Source of the DNA: Sphingomonas montanisoli
GTDB taxonomy: Bacteria > Pseudomonadota > Alphaproteobacteria > Sphingomonadales > Sphingomonadaceae
Assembly: GCF_008274695.1 (NCBI RefSeq)
Contig: NZ_VTOU01000004.1
Coordinates: 310,001-374,000, forward strand
Reading direction: 5' to 3'
DNA length: 64,000 nucleotides
The notes below the pieces were generated by a model. It was not told the DNA's origin. It saw only the letters and a program-made list of their open reading frames with translations, and searched no databases. The position numbers and the translations under genes are program-made. Below, in pieces: positions 34,398 through 43,607 of the stretch. The first letter of the stretch is position 1. Every line of letters starts with the position of its first letter.

Positions 34398-36845
34398 ATG
34401 ACCGAAACACTGCCCCTGCTGCCGCTGCGCGACATCGTCGTGTTCCCCCATATGATCGTGCCCCTGTTCGTCGGCCGCGAGAAATCGGTGGCGGCGCTCG
34501 AAGCCGCGATGGCGGCGGACAAGTCGATCTTCCTGGTGGCCCAGCTCGATCCGGCCGAGGACGATCCCGATCGTGATGCCCTTTACGACCTCGGCGTCGT
34601 GGCCACCGTGCTGCAACTCCTCAAGCTTCCCGATGGCACCGTCCGCGTGCTGGTCGAGGGAAAGCAGCGCGCGCGGCTGACCGAGCTGGTCGAAGGCGAA
34701 ACCCATCTCAACGCCGCTATCGAGCTGCTCGAAGCGGCGGAGGACGAGGAAGATGACAGCATTGCCGCCGAACCCGCGACGCCGATGAGCCACGAGCTTT
34801 CGGCGCTGATGCGTTCGGTGATCGATCAGTTCGAAAATTACGCGCGGCTCAACAAGAAGCTGCCCGCCGAAACCAGCGTGCAGCTGAGCCAGATCGAGGA
34901 TCCGTCGAAGCTGGCCGACTCGGTCGCCGCGAACATCTCGATCAAGGTCGCCGAAAAGCAGGCGCTGCTGGTCGAGCTCGATCCGGCCAAGCGGCTGGAG
35001 ATGGCGTTCGCGCTGATGGAAGGCGAACTGGGTGTCCTGCAGGTCGAAAAGAAGATCCGCAGCCGCGTGAAGCGGCAGATGGAGAAGACCCAGCGCGAAT
35101 ATTATCTCAATGAACAGCTCAAGGCGATCCAGCGCGAGCTGGGTAATGGCGGCGACGAAGGCGAGGGCGGCGACGAGCTGGCCGAGTTGACGCAGAAGAT
35201 CGCCGAACTCAAGCTGTCGAAGGAAGCGCGGTCGAAGGCAAATGCGGAGCTGAAGAAGCTTCGCACGATGGCCCCAATGTCGGCGGAGGCGACCGTCGTC
35301 CGCAACTATCTTGACGTGCTGCTGGGCCTGCCTTGGGGCAAGAAGTCGAAGCTCAAGAAGGATATCGCGGCGGCGCAGGCCGTGCTCGATGCCGATCATC
35401 ACGGGCTGGAAAAGGTGAAGGACCGGATCGTCGAATATCTGGCGGTTCAGGCGCGCACCAACAAGCTGAAGGGGCCGATCCTGTGCCTCGTCGGGCCGCC
35501 GGGTGTCGGCAAGACCTCGCTCGGCCGTTCGATCGCCAAGGCGACCGGGCGTCAGTTCGTGCGCCAGTCGCTGGGCGGCGTGCGTGACGAAGCCGAGATC
35601 CGTGGCCACCGCCGCACCTATATCGGCTCGCTGCCGGGCAAGATCGTGACCAACCTGAAGAAGGCTGGTGCGTCCAACCCACTGTTCCTGCTCGACGAAA
35701 TCGACAAGCTGGGTCAGGATTTCCGCGGCGATCCTGCGTCGGCTCTGCTCGAGGTTCTCGATCCAGAACAGAACAGCAAGTTCCAGGATCACTATCTGGA
35801 GATCGACATCGATCTGTCGGACGTGATGTTCGTGTGCACCGCGAACAGCCTGAACCTGCCGCAGCCATTGCTCGATCGCATGGAGATCATCCGTCTGGAA
35901 GGTTATACCGAGGACGAGAAGGTCGCGATCGCGCAGGAGCATCTGCGTGACAAGCAGGTTGAGGCACATGGCCTGAAGCCTGCTGAGTTCGAGCTGACCG
36001 AGGCCGCTTTGCGCGACCTGATCCGCTACTACACCCGTGAGGCGGGCGTGCGCACACTGGAGCGCGAGATCGCCAAGGTCGCGCGCAAGGCGCTGCGTCG
36101 CATCCTCGAGGGCAAAGCGGAGAGTGTCGTCGTTACGCCAGAAAACCTCCACGAATTCTCCGGTGTCCGTAAGTTCCGCTTCGGCATTGGTGAGGAAGAG
36201 GATCAGATCGGCGCGGTGACGGGGCTGGCGTGGACCGAGGTGGGCGGCGAACTGCTCACGATCGAGGCGGTCACGGTGCCCGGCAAGGGCGGCGTGCACA
36301 CCACCGGCAAGCTGGGCGACGTGATGAAGGAATCGGTCCAGGCCGCCTTCAGCTTCGTTCGCGCCCGCGCGCCGGGCTATGGCATCAAACCGACCCTGTT
36401 CGGCCGCAAGGACGTTCACATCCACCTGCCCGAAGGCGCGGTGCCCAAGGACGGGCCGTCGGCGGGCATCGGCATCGTCACGTGCATCGTTTCGGCACTC
36501 ACCGGCATCCCGGTTCGTCGCGAGGTCGCGATGACCGGGGAGGTGACGCTACGTGGCCGCGTGCTGCCGATCGGCGGCCTGAAGGAGAAGCTGCTGGCGG
36601 CGCTGCGAGGCGGGATTACGACCGTTCTCATCCCCAAGGAGAATGAGAAGGATCTGGCCGAAATTCCGGCGAATGTGCGCGAAGGGCTGAAGATCATCCC
36701 CGTTTCGCATGTCGACGAGGTCCTCGAACTGGCGCTAGCGGGTGAAACCACCCCGATCGTCTGGACCGAGGCCGACGACCTCGCGAGCCAGCCTGTGCCG
36801 CCCGCAGGCGCGCCGGGGCCGGCAACGGGAACGGTCCACCACTGA
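34398..36845 (+). CDS. lon: ATP-dependent protease Lon
   Basis: An 815-residue AAA+ serine protease that degrades misfolded and regulatory proteins in the cytoplasm. Domains in order: N-terminal substrate domain (from [20 protein letters not shown]), coiled helical region to about residue 330, AAA+ module with Walker [10 protein letters not shown] (about 366-374) and Walker [12 protein letters not shown], and C-terminal protease domain with catalytic Ser688 in [10 protein letters not shown] and Lys731 in [10 protein letters not shown]. Their spacing of 43 residues equals that of E. coli S679/K722. The start has GGAGA 7 bases upstream. The C-terminal tail is Pro/Gly-rich. A clear terminator follows. 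Confidence 0.97.
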   Translation: MTETLPLLPLRDIVVFPHMIVPLFVGREKSVAALEAAMAADKSIFLVAQLDPAEDDPDRDALYDLGVVATVLQLLKLPDGTVRVLVEGKQRARLTELVEGETHLNAAIELLEAAEDEEDDSIAAEPATPMSHELSALMRSVIDQFENYARLNKKLPAETSVQLSQIEDPSKLADSVAANISIKVAEKQALLVELDPAKRLEMAFALMEGELGVLQVEKKIRSRVKRQMEKTQREYYLNEQLKAIQRELGNGGDEGEGGDELAELTQKIAELKLSKEARSKANAELKKLRTMAPMSAEATVVRNYLDVLLGLPWGKKSKLKKDIAAAQAVLDADHHGLEKVKDRIVEYLAVQARTNKLKGPILCLVGPPGVGKTSLGRSIAKATGRQFVRQSLGGVRDEAEIRGHRRTYIGSLPGKIVTNLKKAGASNPLFLLDEIDKLGQDFRGDPASALLEVLDPEQNSKFQDHYLEIDIDLSDVMFVCTANSLNLPQPLLDRMEIIRLEGYTEDEKVAIAQEHLRDKQVEAHGLKPAEFELTEAALRDLIRYYTREAGVRTLEREIAKVARKALRRILEGKAESVVVTPENLHEFSGVRKFRFGIGEEEDQIGAVTGLAWTEVGGELLTIEAVTVPGKGGVHTTGKLGDVMKESVQAAFSFVRARAPGYGIKPTLFGRKDVHIHLPEGAVPKDGPSAGIGIVTCIVSALTGIPVRREVAMTGEVTLRGRVLPIGGLKEKLLAALRGGITTVLIPKENEKDLAEIPANVREGLKIIPVSHVDEVLELALAGETTPIVWTEADDLASQPVPPAGAPGPATGTVHH

Positions 36846-36852
36846 TCACGAA

Positions 36853-36882
36853 GAGGCCGGGCGGAAACGTCCGGCCTTTTTG
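36853..36882 (+). terminator. Rho-independent terminator of lon
   Basis: AGGCCGG and CCGGCCT arms, extended inward by three more pairs around a GAAA loop, followed by TTTTT at 36877-36881. It lies directly after the lon stop. Confidence 0.85.
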
Positions 36883-36952
36883 GTAGGATTCTGGGTGGCG
36901 GTCTCGCGCCCACTCCATGATCCTGCCGCATTTTCGGCTTAGCGGCGGGCCC

Positions 36953-37699
36953 ATGAAGAAAGCCATCATCCTTGCGGCCGGCCAAGGCTCGCGCCTGTTG
37001 CCGCTCACGGCCGATCGGCCGAAATGCCTGATCGATTTTTCGGGCAAGACCCTGATCGCGTGGCAGGTTGCCTCGCTCGTCGCCAACGGGATCAGCGAGA
37101 TCGCGGTCGTCACCGGATTTCAGGACGCCAAGCTGAACGCCGCGCTGGCGGAGATCGCGGCCGCGCATCCCGGCCTGACGATCCGCCCGCGCTTCAACCC
37201 GTTCTACAAGGTCGCCGACAATCTGGGCTCATGCTGGATCGTGCGCGAGGAGATGGATCAGGACTTCATCATCCTGAATGGCGATACTTTGGTCTCGCCG
37301 GGCATCGTCGGCACGCTGATCGCGGGGGCGAAGGCGCCGATCAACGTGACGATCGACGTGAAGGACGATTACGACCTCGACGACATGAAGGTGCAGCGCG
37401 AGGGCGATCGGCTAGTCCAGATCGGCAAGACGCTGAAGCCGCACGAGACCAATGCGGAATCGATCGGCATGCTGGGCTTCAAGGGCGATGGCCCGCGCAT
37501 CTTCCGCGATCAGGTGGAAGCGATGATGCGGACGCCCGAAGGAACGCTGAACTGGTATCTGAAGGCGATCCACGCGCTCGCGCCAACGGGCGTGGTGGGG
37601 ACCGTTTCGATCGAAGGGCAGAAGTGGGCCGAGGTCGACTTTCCTGAGGATTTGGCGATCGCCAAGGCGCTGACCGACGGGTGGGTTGCGGGGGCCTAA
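36953..37699 (+). CDS. Sugar/alcohol-phosphate nucleotidyltransferase (phosphocholine cytidylyltransferase-like)
   Basis: A 248-residue NTP-transferase. The nucleotide loop is [22 protein letters not shown] at the N-terminus (motif GxGxRxxPxT with PK), and the metal motif is [10 protein letters not shown] around residue 107. A late [14 protein letters not shown] matches the sequence that binds the second metal in LicC-like cytidylyltransferases. It would join CTP or another NTP to an alcohol phosphate. The neighbouring CDP-alcohol phosphatidyltransferase makes a CDP-alcohol product plausible, but the substrate cannot be read. ATG 36953 is preferred to 36917, as the nucleotide loop must be near the N-terminus. 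A palindromic repeat begins at its stop. Confidence 0.82.
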   Translation: MKKAIILAAGQGSRLLPLTADRPKCLIDFSGKTLIAWQVASLVANGISEIAVVTGFQDAKLNAALAEIAAAHPGLTIRPRFNPFYKVADNLGSCWIVREEMDQDFIILNGDTLVSPGIVGTLIAGAKAPINVTIDVKDDYDLDDMKVQREGDRLVQIGKTLKPHETNAESIGMLGFKGDGPRIFRDQVEAMMRTPEGTLNWYLKAIHALAPTGVVGTVSIEGQKWAEVDFPEDLAIAKALTDGWVAGA

Positions 37700-37826
37700 A
37701 TCCTCTCCCGGAGGGAGAGGGGGACCAGCCGAAGGATGGTGGAGAGGTATTGGCCGGCAACGGGATTTAGTGTGCGTGGAGATTACCCCTCCACCGGCTG
37801 CGCCGGCCCCCCTCCGGGGGAGGATC
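37700..37826. repeat. Dispersed palindromic repeat, family B1, copy 1
   Basis: Starts ATCCTCTCCCGGAGGGAGAG and ends CCCCCTCCGGGGGAGGAT, with inner arms GGGGGACCAGCC and GGCTGCGCCGGCCCCC. It fills the gap between the convergent nucleotidyltransferase and HIT genes. Its sister copy is at 54352. Confidence 0.85.
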
Positions 37827-37832
37827 TTTAGG

Positions 37833-38276
37833 TCAGCGCGGCCAGTGGCCCTGGAGCCATTCGACCAACGCGGCCTTCTGCGCATCGTCGAGCGTAACCG
37901 CTTCGCCAAGCGCGGGCACCTTCGGCCAGCCGGCGTCCGTCACCGAGACGCCCGCATGTTCGCGTGACCCTTCGTAGCGGGGGAGGACGTGGAAGTGGAC
38001 GTGGGGGTCCACCATCATCAGCATCAGATAGTTGATCTTGGCATAGCCGACCGCCACGGTGAGCGCGGCTTCGATGTCGGCGGTGACGACCTTTAGTTCT
38101 GCGTGCGCCTCGGCCGGGAGATCGCCGAACGCGGTCGCATCGCCCTTCGCCGCCAGCACCAGCGCGCCCAAGGTCGGTTGGGCGGGGCGGAGCAGGACGA
38201 CCCAATGCGCATATTCGTGCACCAGGGTCGCCGGGTGCCCGAAGGCGCGGATCGTGTCGTTCATGCCGCCAGCCAT
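37833..38276 (-). CDS. HIT family nucleotide hydrolase/transferase
   Basis: A 147-residue histidine-triad protein with active-site motif HVHFHVLPRY (His-x-His-x-His, about residues 98-107). An N-terminal AHWVVLLRPAQPTLGALVL strand is typical of the fold. HIT proteins hydrolyse nucleotide phosphoramidates, dinucleoside polyphosphates or CDP-alcohol-type anhydrides. Its start overlaps the end of the CDP-alcohol phosphatidyltransferase gene by 16 bases on the same strand, so it may recycle or proofread a nucleotide-activated intermediate of that pathway (inference). GGAGAGG lies upstream of ATG 38276; ATG 38264 is an alternative. Confidence 0.85.
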   Translation of the reverse strand: MAGGMNDTIRAFGHPATLVHEYAHWVVLLRPAQPTLGALVLAAKGDATAFGDLPAEAHAELKVVTADIEAALTVAVGYAKINYLMLMMVDPHVHFHVLPRYEGSREHAGVSVTDAGWPKVPALGEAVTLDDAQKAALVEWLQGHWPR

Positions 38277-39394
38277 GATGTAATCGCCTCTCCGTTCGCG
38301 CGCCGGACCTCGGCCTGGATCAGCCGGACGAGGTGGAACAGGCACGACAGGCCGGTCCACACCGCGACGGCGATCAGGCCGATGTCAGGACGTTGAAACG
38401 CCGTGGCTACGAAAAGGATCACCATGTTCGGGTTGCGCCGCGCGGTTATCAGGCGGAAATCGCTGTCGATCTTTTCCCACACATGGATGTGCATCAGGCC
38501 GTTGCGGCGCATGAAGATGCCTTCGATCGCGCGCTGCACCCAATAGCCGATCTGGATGACGCCCTGCACCCACCAGAAGGTCGCATCGCCGAAGGCGAGC
38601 CCCCAGGCGGCAAGTCCGGTCGCCCAGAACCACCACCAGAAGGGCGGGTGGACCAGATCCATGCCGTGATCGGCGACATTGCCCCAATGCGACGATGTGA
38701 TCGTGCAGCGGGCGAGCTTCCCGTCGACGGTGTCGAGTACCATGAAAACCAGCCCCGCCGCCATACCCCACCAATAATGGCCGTAAGCGAACAGCACGGT
38801 CGCGAAGACGCAGAAGGCCGCGCCGATACCGGTGATCATGTTGGGTGTCAGGCCGATCTTCGCCGAGATGCGGGTGAGCACCAGCGCCCATTCCGGCCAC
38901 AGATATTTGGTCAGGATGTCGGTGACGCCCTTGTAGGCGCCGAAATAGCTCATCCGCTCGATCGCACGGACATTGCCGGGGGTCAGCGGCTCGAGCATCG
39001 GCTCCTCGCGCTTGCGCAGCGCGACATTGTAGAAGACGCGATGATCCTCGGCGCGCACGATTTCCACCGGCAGTTCCTCGGGCAGCGGATGCCCCTCGGC
39101 CATCGCCTTACGGATCAGGTCGGCGGATCGATTGCCCGTGAGGTGGGCGAGGACGGGCACATCGCCGCTGGTCAGCACCGCGCCGGGCCGGTCGAGCATG
39201 AAGCCGATCCACTGCGGATCGAACACATGGCTCGCCGCCGCGATCAGCACCGGGCCGTCGGGCTCGGTGCGGGTGGTAGGCAGCTTGCGCGCGACCGCAA
39301 TGCGGCGAAGGCGCTCTTCGCTGGTCATGCCCCAGATCAGGGTCGGGTTGGCGCCTGCGATCAGGACGGCGGGGGCGGGGAGGTTGCTCATCAT
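38261..39394 (-). CDS. CDP-alcohol phosphatidyltransferase with degenerate N-terminal domain
   Basis: A 377-residue membrane protein. The CDP-alcohol transferase signature DG-x2-AR-x8-G-x3-D-x3-D is complete in DTVDGKLARCTI...HWGNVADHGMD (about residues 210-235), followed by four or more hydrophobic helices. The first 150 residues form an extra soluble domain (GMTSEERLRRIAVARKL, HVFDPQWIGFMLDRPG) that recalls the nucleotidyltransferase half of bifunctional inositol-phosphate cytidylyltransferase/DIPP synthases but lacks the nucleotide loop. The enzyme would transfer a CDP-activated alcohol to another alcohol or lipid. It diverges by 64 bases from a second nucleotidyltransferase gene. The product is unknown. 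Confidence 0.85.
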   Translation of the reverse strand: MMSNLPAPAVLIAGANPTLIWGMTSEERLRRIAVARKLPTTRTEPDGPVLIAAASHVFDPQWIGFMLDRPGAVLTSGDVPVLAHLTGNRSADLIRKAMAEGHPLPEELPVEIVRAEDHRVFYNVALRKREEPMLEPLTPGNVRAIERMSYFGAYKGVTDILTKYLWPEWALVLTRISAKIGLTPNMITGIGAAFCVFATVLFAYGHYWWGMAAGLVFMVLDTVDGKLARCTITSSHWGNVADHGMDLVHPPFWWWFWATGLAAWGLAFGDATFWWVQGVIQIGYWVQRAIEGIFMRRNGLMHIHVWEKIDSDFRLITARRNPNMVILFVATAFQRPDIGLIAVAVWTGLSCLFHLVRLIQAEVRRANGEAITSWLAA

Positions 39395-39458
39395 CGTCTA
39401 TATAGGTGTGGGTCGGCTTCCTTGCCGATACGCACGTCGTGACGCAAGAGTTTCAGCC

Positions 39459-40256
39459 ATGACAGCTTCGCGACTCACGATCATCCTGCTGGCCGGACAG
39501 CGCCCCGGCGTCGACCCGCTGGCGAGCCATTTTGGGATCGAACGCAAGGCGCTGGTACCTGTTGCGGGGCGGCCGATGCTCGATCGGGTCGCAGAGACGC
39601 TGCTGGCGCGTGACGATGTGGGGCGGCTAGTGATCGTGGGGCAGGAGCCGGAGGGGTTCTTTGATCATCCGCAAACGGCGTGGCTGCGCGATGATCCGCG
39701 CGTCGAGACATATGACGGGCCGGGATCGATCGTCGAAGCGATATTGGGTGCGATCGAAGGGCGCGGGCTGGCGTGGCCGATGCTGGTCACGACCGCGGAC
39801 AATGTGCTGCTGAGCAATCCGATGGTCGACGCCTTCGTGGCAGGGACGGCGGGCGCCGACATCGGCGTCGCGCTGGTCGAGCGGCGGACGCTGGAGGCGG
39901 CCTATCCGGGCAACAAGCGGACCTGGCTGCGTTTTCGCGGTGGGGCCTATTCGGGGGCGAACCTGTTCTGGCTCGGCGGGCCGGGGGCGGAGAAGGCGCT
40001 GGCGGTGTGGCGCGGGATCGAACAGCAGCGGAAGAAGGCGCGCGCGGTGCTTGGGGCGTTCGGCTACGGCCTCGCGCTGTTGATCGGCTTGCGGATCGCG
40101 TCGTTGCACCAGGCGATCACAATTGCGGGGCGGCGGCTGGGGATCAAGGCGAAGGCGGTCGTACTGACGCAGGCGGAAGCCTGTATCGACGTCGACAAGC
40201 TGTCGGACCACGAATTGGTCGAGGCGATCTTCGCGGCGCGGACGCTGTTCAAATAA
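39459..40256 (+). CDS. Second nucleotidyltransferase-like protein (NTP-transferase fold)
   Basis: A 265-residue protein starting TIILLAGQRPGVDPLASHFG with the follow-up RKALVPVAGRPMLDRVAETLL, a variant of the NTP-transferase/MobA-type nucleotide loop. The metal-binding strand is MLVTTADNVLLSNP. The C-terminal half is divergent, with two hydrophobic stretches, and ends in EACIDVDKLSDHELVEAIF. It probably activates a sugar or alcohol phosphate for the neighbouring CDP-alcohol phosphatidyltransferase, which it diverges from. Its 3' end overlaps the convergent flippase gene by 8 bases. The nucleotide used is unknown. Confidence 0.75.
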   Translation: MTASRLTIILLAGQRPGVDPLASHFGIERKALVPVAGRPMLDRVAETLLARDDVGRLVIVGQEPEGFFDHPQTAWLRDDPRVETYDGPGSIVEAILGAIEGRGLAWPMLVTTADNVLLSNPMVDAFVAGTAGADIGVALVERRTLEAAYPGNKRTWLRFRGGAYSGANLFWLGGPGAEKALAVWRGIEQQRKKARAVLGAFGYGLALLIGLRIASLHQAITIAGRRLGIKAKAVVLTQAEACIDVDKLSDHELVEAIFAARTLFK

Positions 40257-41826
40257 GGCGCAGTTTGCGCGCCGTCTTGCCCAGGGCGAGCTTGTCGGAC
40301 TCGGGCAGGGCGAAGCGGCCCGAGGCCCAGATGCCGGCGAGGATCAGGATGACGCAGCCGATCAGGCGCGGCGCATCGGGGAGTGCGGTCGCGGCGAAGG
40401 TTATCGCCAATATCCCCAGACTGATCAGCGTCGTGATCGTCGCGACGCGCAGGAAGGGCGATTCGAACGGCTGGACATGGTCGTGTCGCCACAACATCCA
40501 TACCGGCACGATATCCGACACGATGATCCCGGCCGCCACCGCTATGCCCATCCCGATGATGCCGTCTTCGGGCAGCAGGAACGCGATCAGGGCGAGTGAG
40601 GTGAGCAGGCCCAACACCGCGCCGTAGAGCGGATGGTGATAGCGGCTGATGACGTTCTGGATCGTCCCCGCGGCCCCCGCAATCGCTTCGATCAGCCGTG
40701 CGAGGGTCAGCAAGGCGAGCGGCCACCACGCCGCCTGTCCCGCTGGCCCGAACAGGCCGAGGAGTGCGCTGCCGGTGCCGATCACCCCGCATACGATGGG
40801 AAGCGCGACGACGGTCGTGAGGCGCGTCGAGAAGGCATAGATCTCTGTCACCGCGCGCTTGTCATGTCGCACGGCTTCGGAGGCGAGCGGCGCCATGACG
40901 TAGGAGAAGGCCTGGCGGATCAACTGGACCACGCTGGCGATCTTGCGCGCGATCGCGAACAGGCCTGACGCGCTGGCGCCGGCCGCGCCGGGGATCATGA
41001 TGTTGAGGATCAAAGGCGGCGCATCGGCGAAGAGGCGGGCGATGATGTTGCTGGGTAGGACCGAGATGCCCGCGACGAGCGTCTTGTTGAACATTTCCGC
41101 GCCCGCAGGCGTGAGCGCGAGATCGAGCCGGTAATAGTGCTTGAGCAGCCGGGTCGAAAGTACGCAGGTGATCGCGAGCGAGGTAAGGTGCGCGATCAGC
41201 AGGCCAAGCGCACCGGCGCCCAGCGCCCACAACGCGGTGGCCGCGATCATCCGCATCACCTGTTCCCACAGGATACGCAGACGGATTTCCGGGCCGAAGG
41301 CCTTGCGCGATCGGAGCGCCGAGGTTGCGATCTCGACATAGGCCCAAAAGGGCAGCGCCCAGGCGAAGATGCGGATGCCGGCGACGACCGCCCCCGCATC
41401 CTTGGCGGCGACATTGAAAATCGGCGCGATCCACGGCGCGGCGAGCGAGGCGATCAGCGCGATCAGCAGGCAGGGGCCGACCCCCGCGATCATCGCCGAT
41501 CGCAGCGCGGCCGCGCGCTCGGCATCGTTGCGCGCCTGTGGAACGACGCGCTGGAGCGCGTTCGTCATGCCCATGTCGAAGATATTCTCGGTCAGGTTCA
41601 CCGCCGCCCACAGCACGGTGTAGAGCCCATAGGTCGGCAGGCCGAACAGCAGAACGTAAAGCGGCTGCGATATGATTTCGATCGCGCCGCCCGCCCGTGC
41701 AAGCAAAGCGGCGCCCGCGCCCTTGGCGACGTGACGGGATGTCGGGGGCGTATCCGGGAGCACGTCCATTGCGTCTGCGCTTCTAGATGGTCCCCGCGCG
41801 TGCGCAAGCGAGCCGATGTCTGTCAT
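40249..41826 (-). CDS. MATE/Wzx-type polysaccharide or lipid flippase
   Basis: A 525-residue polytopic membrane protein with about 12-14 hydrophobic segments, beginning after a short cytoplasmic N-terminus (AKGAGAALLARAGGAIEIIS, QPLYVLLFGLPTYGLY). The pattern is that of oligosaccharide/lipopolysaccharide flippases (MATE_Wzx group). With the nucleotidyltransferases and the CDP-alcohol phosphatidyltransferase next door, it probably exports or flips the lipid-linked product. Start: ATG 41826 has GGGGCAACA-type upstream sequence and leaves 125 bases to the divergent sdhB; ATG 41769 is an alternative. Longer readings to 42039 would overlap sdhB and are rejected. Confidence 0.82.
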   Translation of the reverse strand: MTDIGSLAHARGPSRSADAMDVLPDTPPTSRHVAKGAGAALLARAGGAIEIISQPLYVLLFGLPTYGLYTVLWAAVNLTENIFDMGMTNALQRVVPQARNDAERAAALRSAMIAGVGPCLLIALIASLAAPWIAPIFNVAAKDAGAVVAGIRIFAWALPFWAYVEIATSALRSRKAFGPEIRLRILWEQVMRMIAATALWALGAGALGLLIAHLTSLAITCVLSTRLLKHYYRLDLALTPAGAEMFNKTLVAGISVLPSNIIARLFADAPPLILNIMIPGAAGASASGLFAIARKIASVVQLIRQAFSYVMAPLASEAVRHDKRAVTEIYAFSTRLTTVVALPIVCGVIGTGSALLGLFGPAGQAAWWPLALLTLARLIEAIAGAAGTIQNVISRYHHPLYGAVLGLLTSLALIAFLLPEDGIIGMGIAVAAGIIVSDIVPVWMLWRHDHVQPFESPFLRVATITTLISLGILAITFAATALPDAPRLIGCVILILAGIWASGRFALPESDKLALGKTARKLRLI

Positions 41827-41950
41827 TGTTGCCCCATTCCCCCACACGCAATGACGATACCGCGAATGGAAACCCGTAAGCCGCATTGCACCATTGAGCC
41901 TTCGGGAAACACGCGCTATCGCGACCGCGTGAACAAAGGGGTTTCGATTC

Positions 41951-42730
41951 ATGGCCGAATTCGCGCTTCCCAAGAACAGCGTCATCAAGAAGGGCAAGAC
42001 GGTTCGGGCCGAAGGCGCGAAGAAGCCGCGCAATTTCAAGGTCTATCGCTACGATCCCGATAGCGGCGAGAATCCCCGCTACGACAATTTCCAGATCGAC
42101 TTGGAAGAATGCGGCCCGATGGTTCTCGACGCTCTGATCAAGATCAAGAGCGAGCAGGATCCGTCGCTGACCTTCCGTCGCTCGTGCCGCGAGGGCATTT
42201 GCGGATCGTGCTCGATGAATATCGACGGCAGGAACGGCCTTGCCTGCACCACCGCGATCGAGGACGTGAAGGGCGATGTGCGCATCACCCCGCTGCCGCA
42301 CATGGACGTGATCAAGGATCTCGTTCCCGACTTCACCCATTTCTACGCGCAATATTCGTCGATCAAGCCCTGGTTGCAGACGGTAACGCCGACCCCTTCG
42401 GGCAAGGAGCGCCTGCAGTCGCCGGAGGATCGCGCGAAGCTGGACGGACTGTACGAGTGCATCCTGTGCGCGTGCTGCTCGACCTCGTGCCCGAGCTACT
42501 GGTGGAACAGCGACAAGTTCCTGGGCCCGGCGATCCTGCTGCAGGCCTATCGCTGGCTCGCCGACAGCCGCGATGAGTTTACGGGCGAGCGTCTCGACGA
42601 GCTCGAGGATCCGTTCCGTCTCTATCGCTGCCACACCATCATGAACTGCGCGAACGTCTGCCCGAAGGGTCTCAGCCCCGCCAAGGCGATCGCGGAGATC
42701 AAGAAGATGGAAGTCGAGCGCCAGATCTGA
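41951..42730 (+). CDS. sdhB: Succinate dehydrogenase iron-sulfur subunit
   Basis: The 259-residue electron-transfer subunit of complex II. The [2Fe-2S] loop is [16 protein letters not shown], the [4Fe-4S] site is [16 protein letters not shown], and the [3Fe-4S] site is [20 protein letters not shown]. Together they pass electrons from succinate to quinone at the inner membrane. Unusually, sdhC, sdhD and sdhA are not adjacent: the upstream gene is a divergent flippase. sdhB leads a run of same-strand genes (two thioesterases, zapE, mdh, sucD) instead. Confidence 0.96.
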   Translation: MAEFALPKNSVIKKGKTVRAEGAKKPRNFKVYRYDPDSGENPRYDNFQIDLEECGPMVLDALIKIKSEQDPSLTFRRSCREGICGSCSMNIDGRNGLACTTAIEDVKGDVRITPLPHMDVIKDLVPDFTHFYAQYSSIKPWLQTVTPTPSGKERLQSPEDRAKLDGLYECILCACCSTSCPSYWWNSDKFLGPAILLQAYRWLADSRDEFTGERLDELEDPFRLYRCHTIMNCANVCPKGLSPAKAIAEIKKMEVERQI

Positions 42731-42732
42731 TC

Positions 42733-43140
42733 GTGCCCGATCGGATCGACACCGACGGCTGGCATATCTGGGACATGAGCGAGGCGGGCACCTGGCCCGC
42801 GACCTGGGCGCCGATCCGCTATCGGCGCGACGGCGCTCATATGGCCGTTCTCGCCGAGGCGCCTGCGCATGCGGGCAACACGCTGGGCAATATCCACGGG
42901 GCCTTCCTCGCCGGGCTGGGTGAGCATGTCGCGGGCGTGTTCCTGCGTGCGGCGAACGTGCCGTGCGTCACCATCTCGATCGCGTTCGATTATCCGGCTG
43001 GGGCGGTGATCGGCCGTCCACTGGAGGGCAAGGTCGAGCTGATCCGCGAGACCGGGCGGATGCAGTTCCTGCGGTTGCTGCTCGCGCAGGGGGACGACGT
43101 CGCGCTTCACGGCACTGCGACGCTGCGGAAGCTGCGTTGA
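42733..43140 (+). CDS. Hotdog-fold thioesterase, PaaI family (first of pair)
   Basis: A 135-residue hotdog-fold protein with GTG start 2 bases after the sdhB stop. The central helix region GNTLGNIHGAFLAGLGEHVAGVFL corresponds to the HGG/catalytic Asp helix of PaaI thioesterases, with His-Gly conserved and Glu in place of the usual Asp. Strands VTISIAFDYPAGAVIGRPL follow. It would hydrolyse small acyl- or aryl-CoA esters, substrate unknown. Its stop overlaps the start of the next thioesterase gene (TGATG). Confidence 0.78.
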   Translation: MPDRIDTDGWHIWDMSEAGTWPATWAPIRYRRDGAHMAVLAEAPAHAGNTLGNIHGAFLAGLGEHVAGVFLRAANVPCVTISIAFDYPAGAVIGRPLEGKVELIRETGRMQFLRLLLAQGDDVALHGTATLRKLR

Positions 43141-43607
43141 TGGCGGAAGATCGTAACTGGGATGACGATCGCGGGTTCGTCGACGATCCCGCGAATTCCG
43201 GCTGGCGCTATCGCCCGGCACCTTCGGTGGGCCGCTTCGTCGATGTCTATGGCGCGACCCGTTACCGGGTCGAGGACGACAGGCACGTGCGGATCCGCTT
43301 CGATCTGGATGCGCGCCATACCAATTCGAAGGAAACCGTCCACGGCGGTTACGTGATGGCGCTGGTCGATCAGGTGCTGTTCATCGCCCCGATCGCTTTG
43401 GGGGTCGAGCGCGTGGTCGGCGGATCGACCGTCGACAGCTCGACCCAGTTCCTCGCGCCGCTGCGGCCGGGCAAGCCCGTGGACATCGTCGTCGAACTGC
43501 TGCGCGAAACATATCGGCTGTATTTCGTGCGCGGGGTGATGGAGCAGGACGGGCAGGCCTGCGTCGCGTTCACCGGCACGGTCAAGAAGAAGTCAGAGGG
43601 CAAATGA
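43140..43607 (+). CDS. Hotdog-fold thioesterase, PaaI family (second of pair)
   Basis: A 155-residue hotdog-fold thioesterase. The motif TNSKETVHGGYVMALVDQVLF holds the HGG loop and the catalytic Asp, and STQFLAPLRPGKPVDIVVEL is the central sheet. It has an N-terminal extension of about 40 residues compared with its neighbour (DDDRGFVDDPANSGWRYRP). Two consecutive but different hotdog proteins overlapping by one base suggest a heteromeric enzyme or two related activities. The start overlaps the upstream stop, and its stop overlaps zapE (ATGA). Confidence 0.82.
   Translation: MAEDRNWDDDRGFVDDPANSGWRYRPAPSVGRFVDVYGATRYRVEDDRHVRIRFDLDARHTNSKETVHGGYVMALVDQVLFIAPIALGVERVVGGSTVDSSTQFLAPLRPGKPVDIVVELLRETYRLYFVRGVMEQDGQACVAFTGTVKKKSEGK

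Noticed and set aside
34323-36425. A 700-codon open frame opposite lon
   Set aside because: Complement of the lon reading frame with no family features or ribosome site.
41827-42039. N-terminal extension of the flippase to 42039
   Set aside because: It would run into the sdhB coding region on the other strand and lacks membrane or family features.
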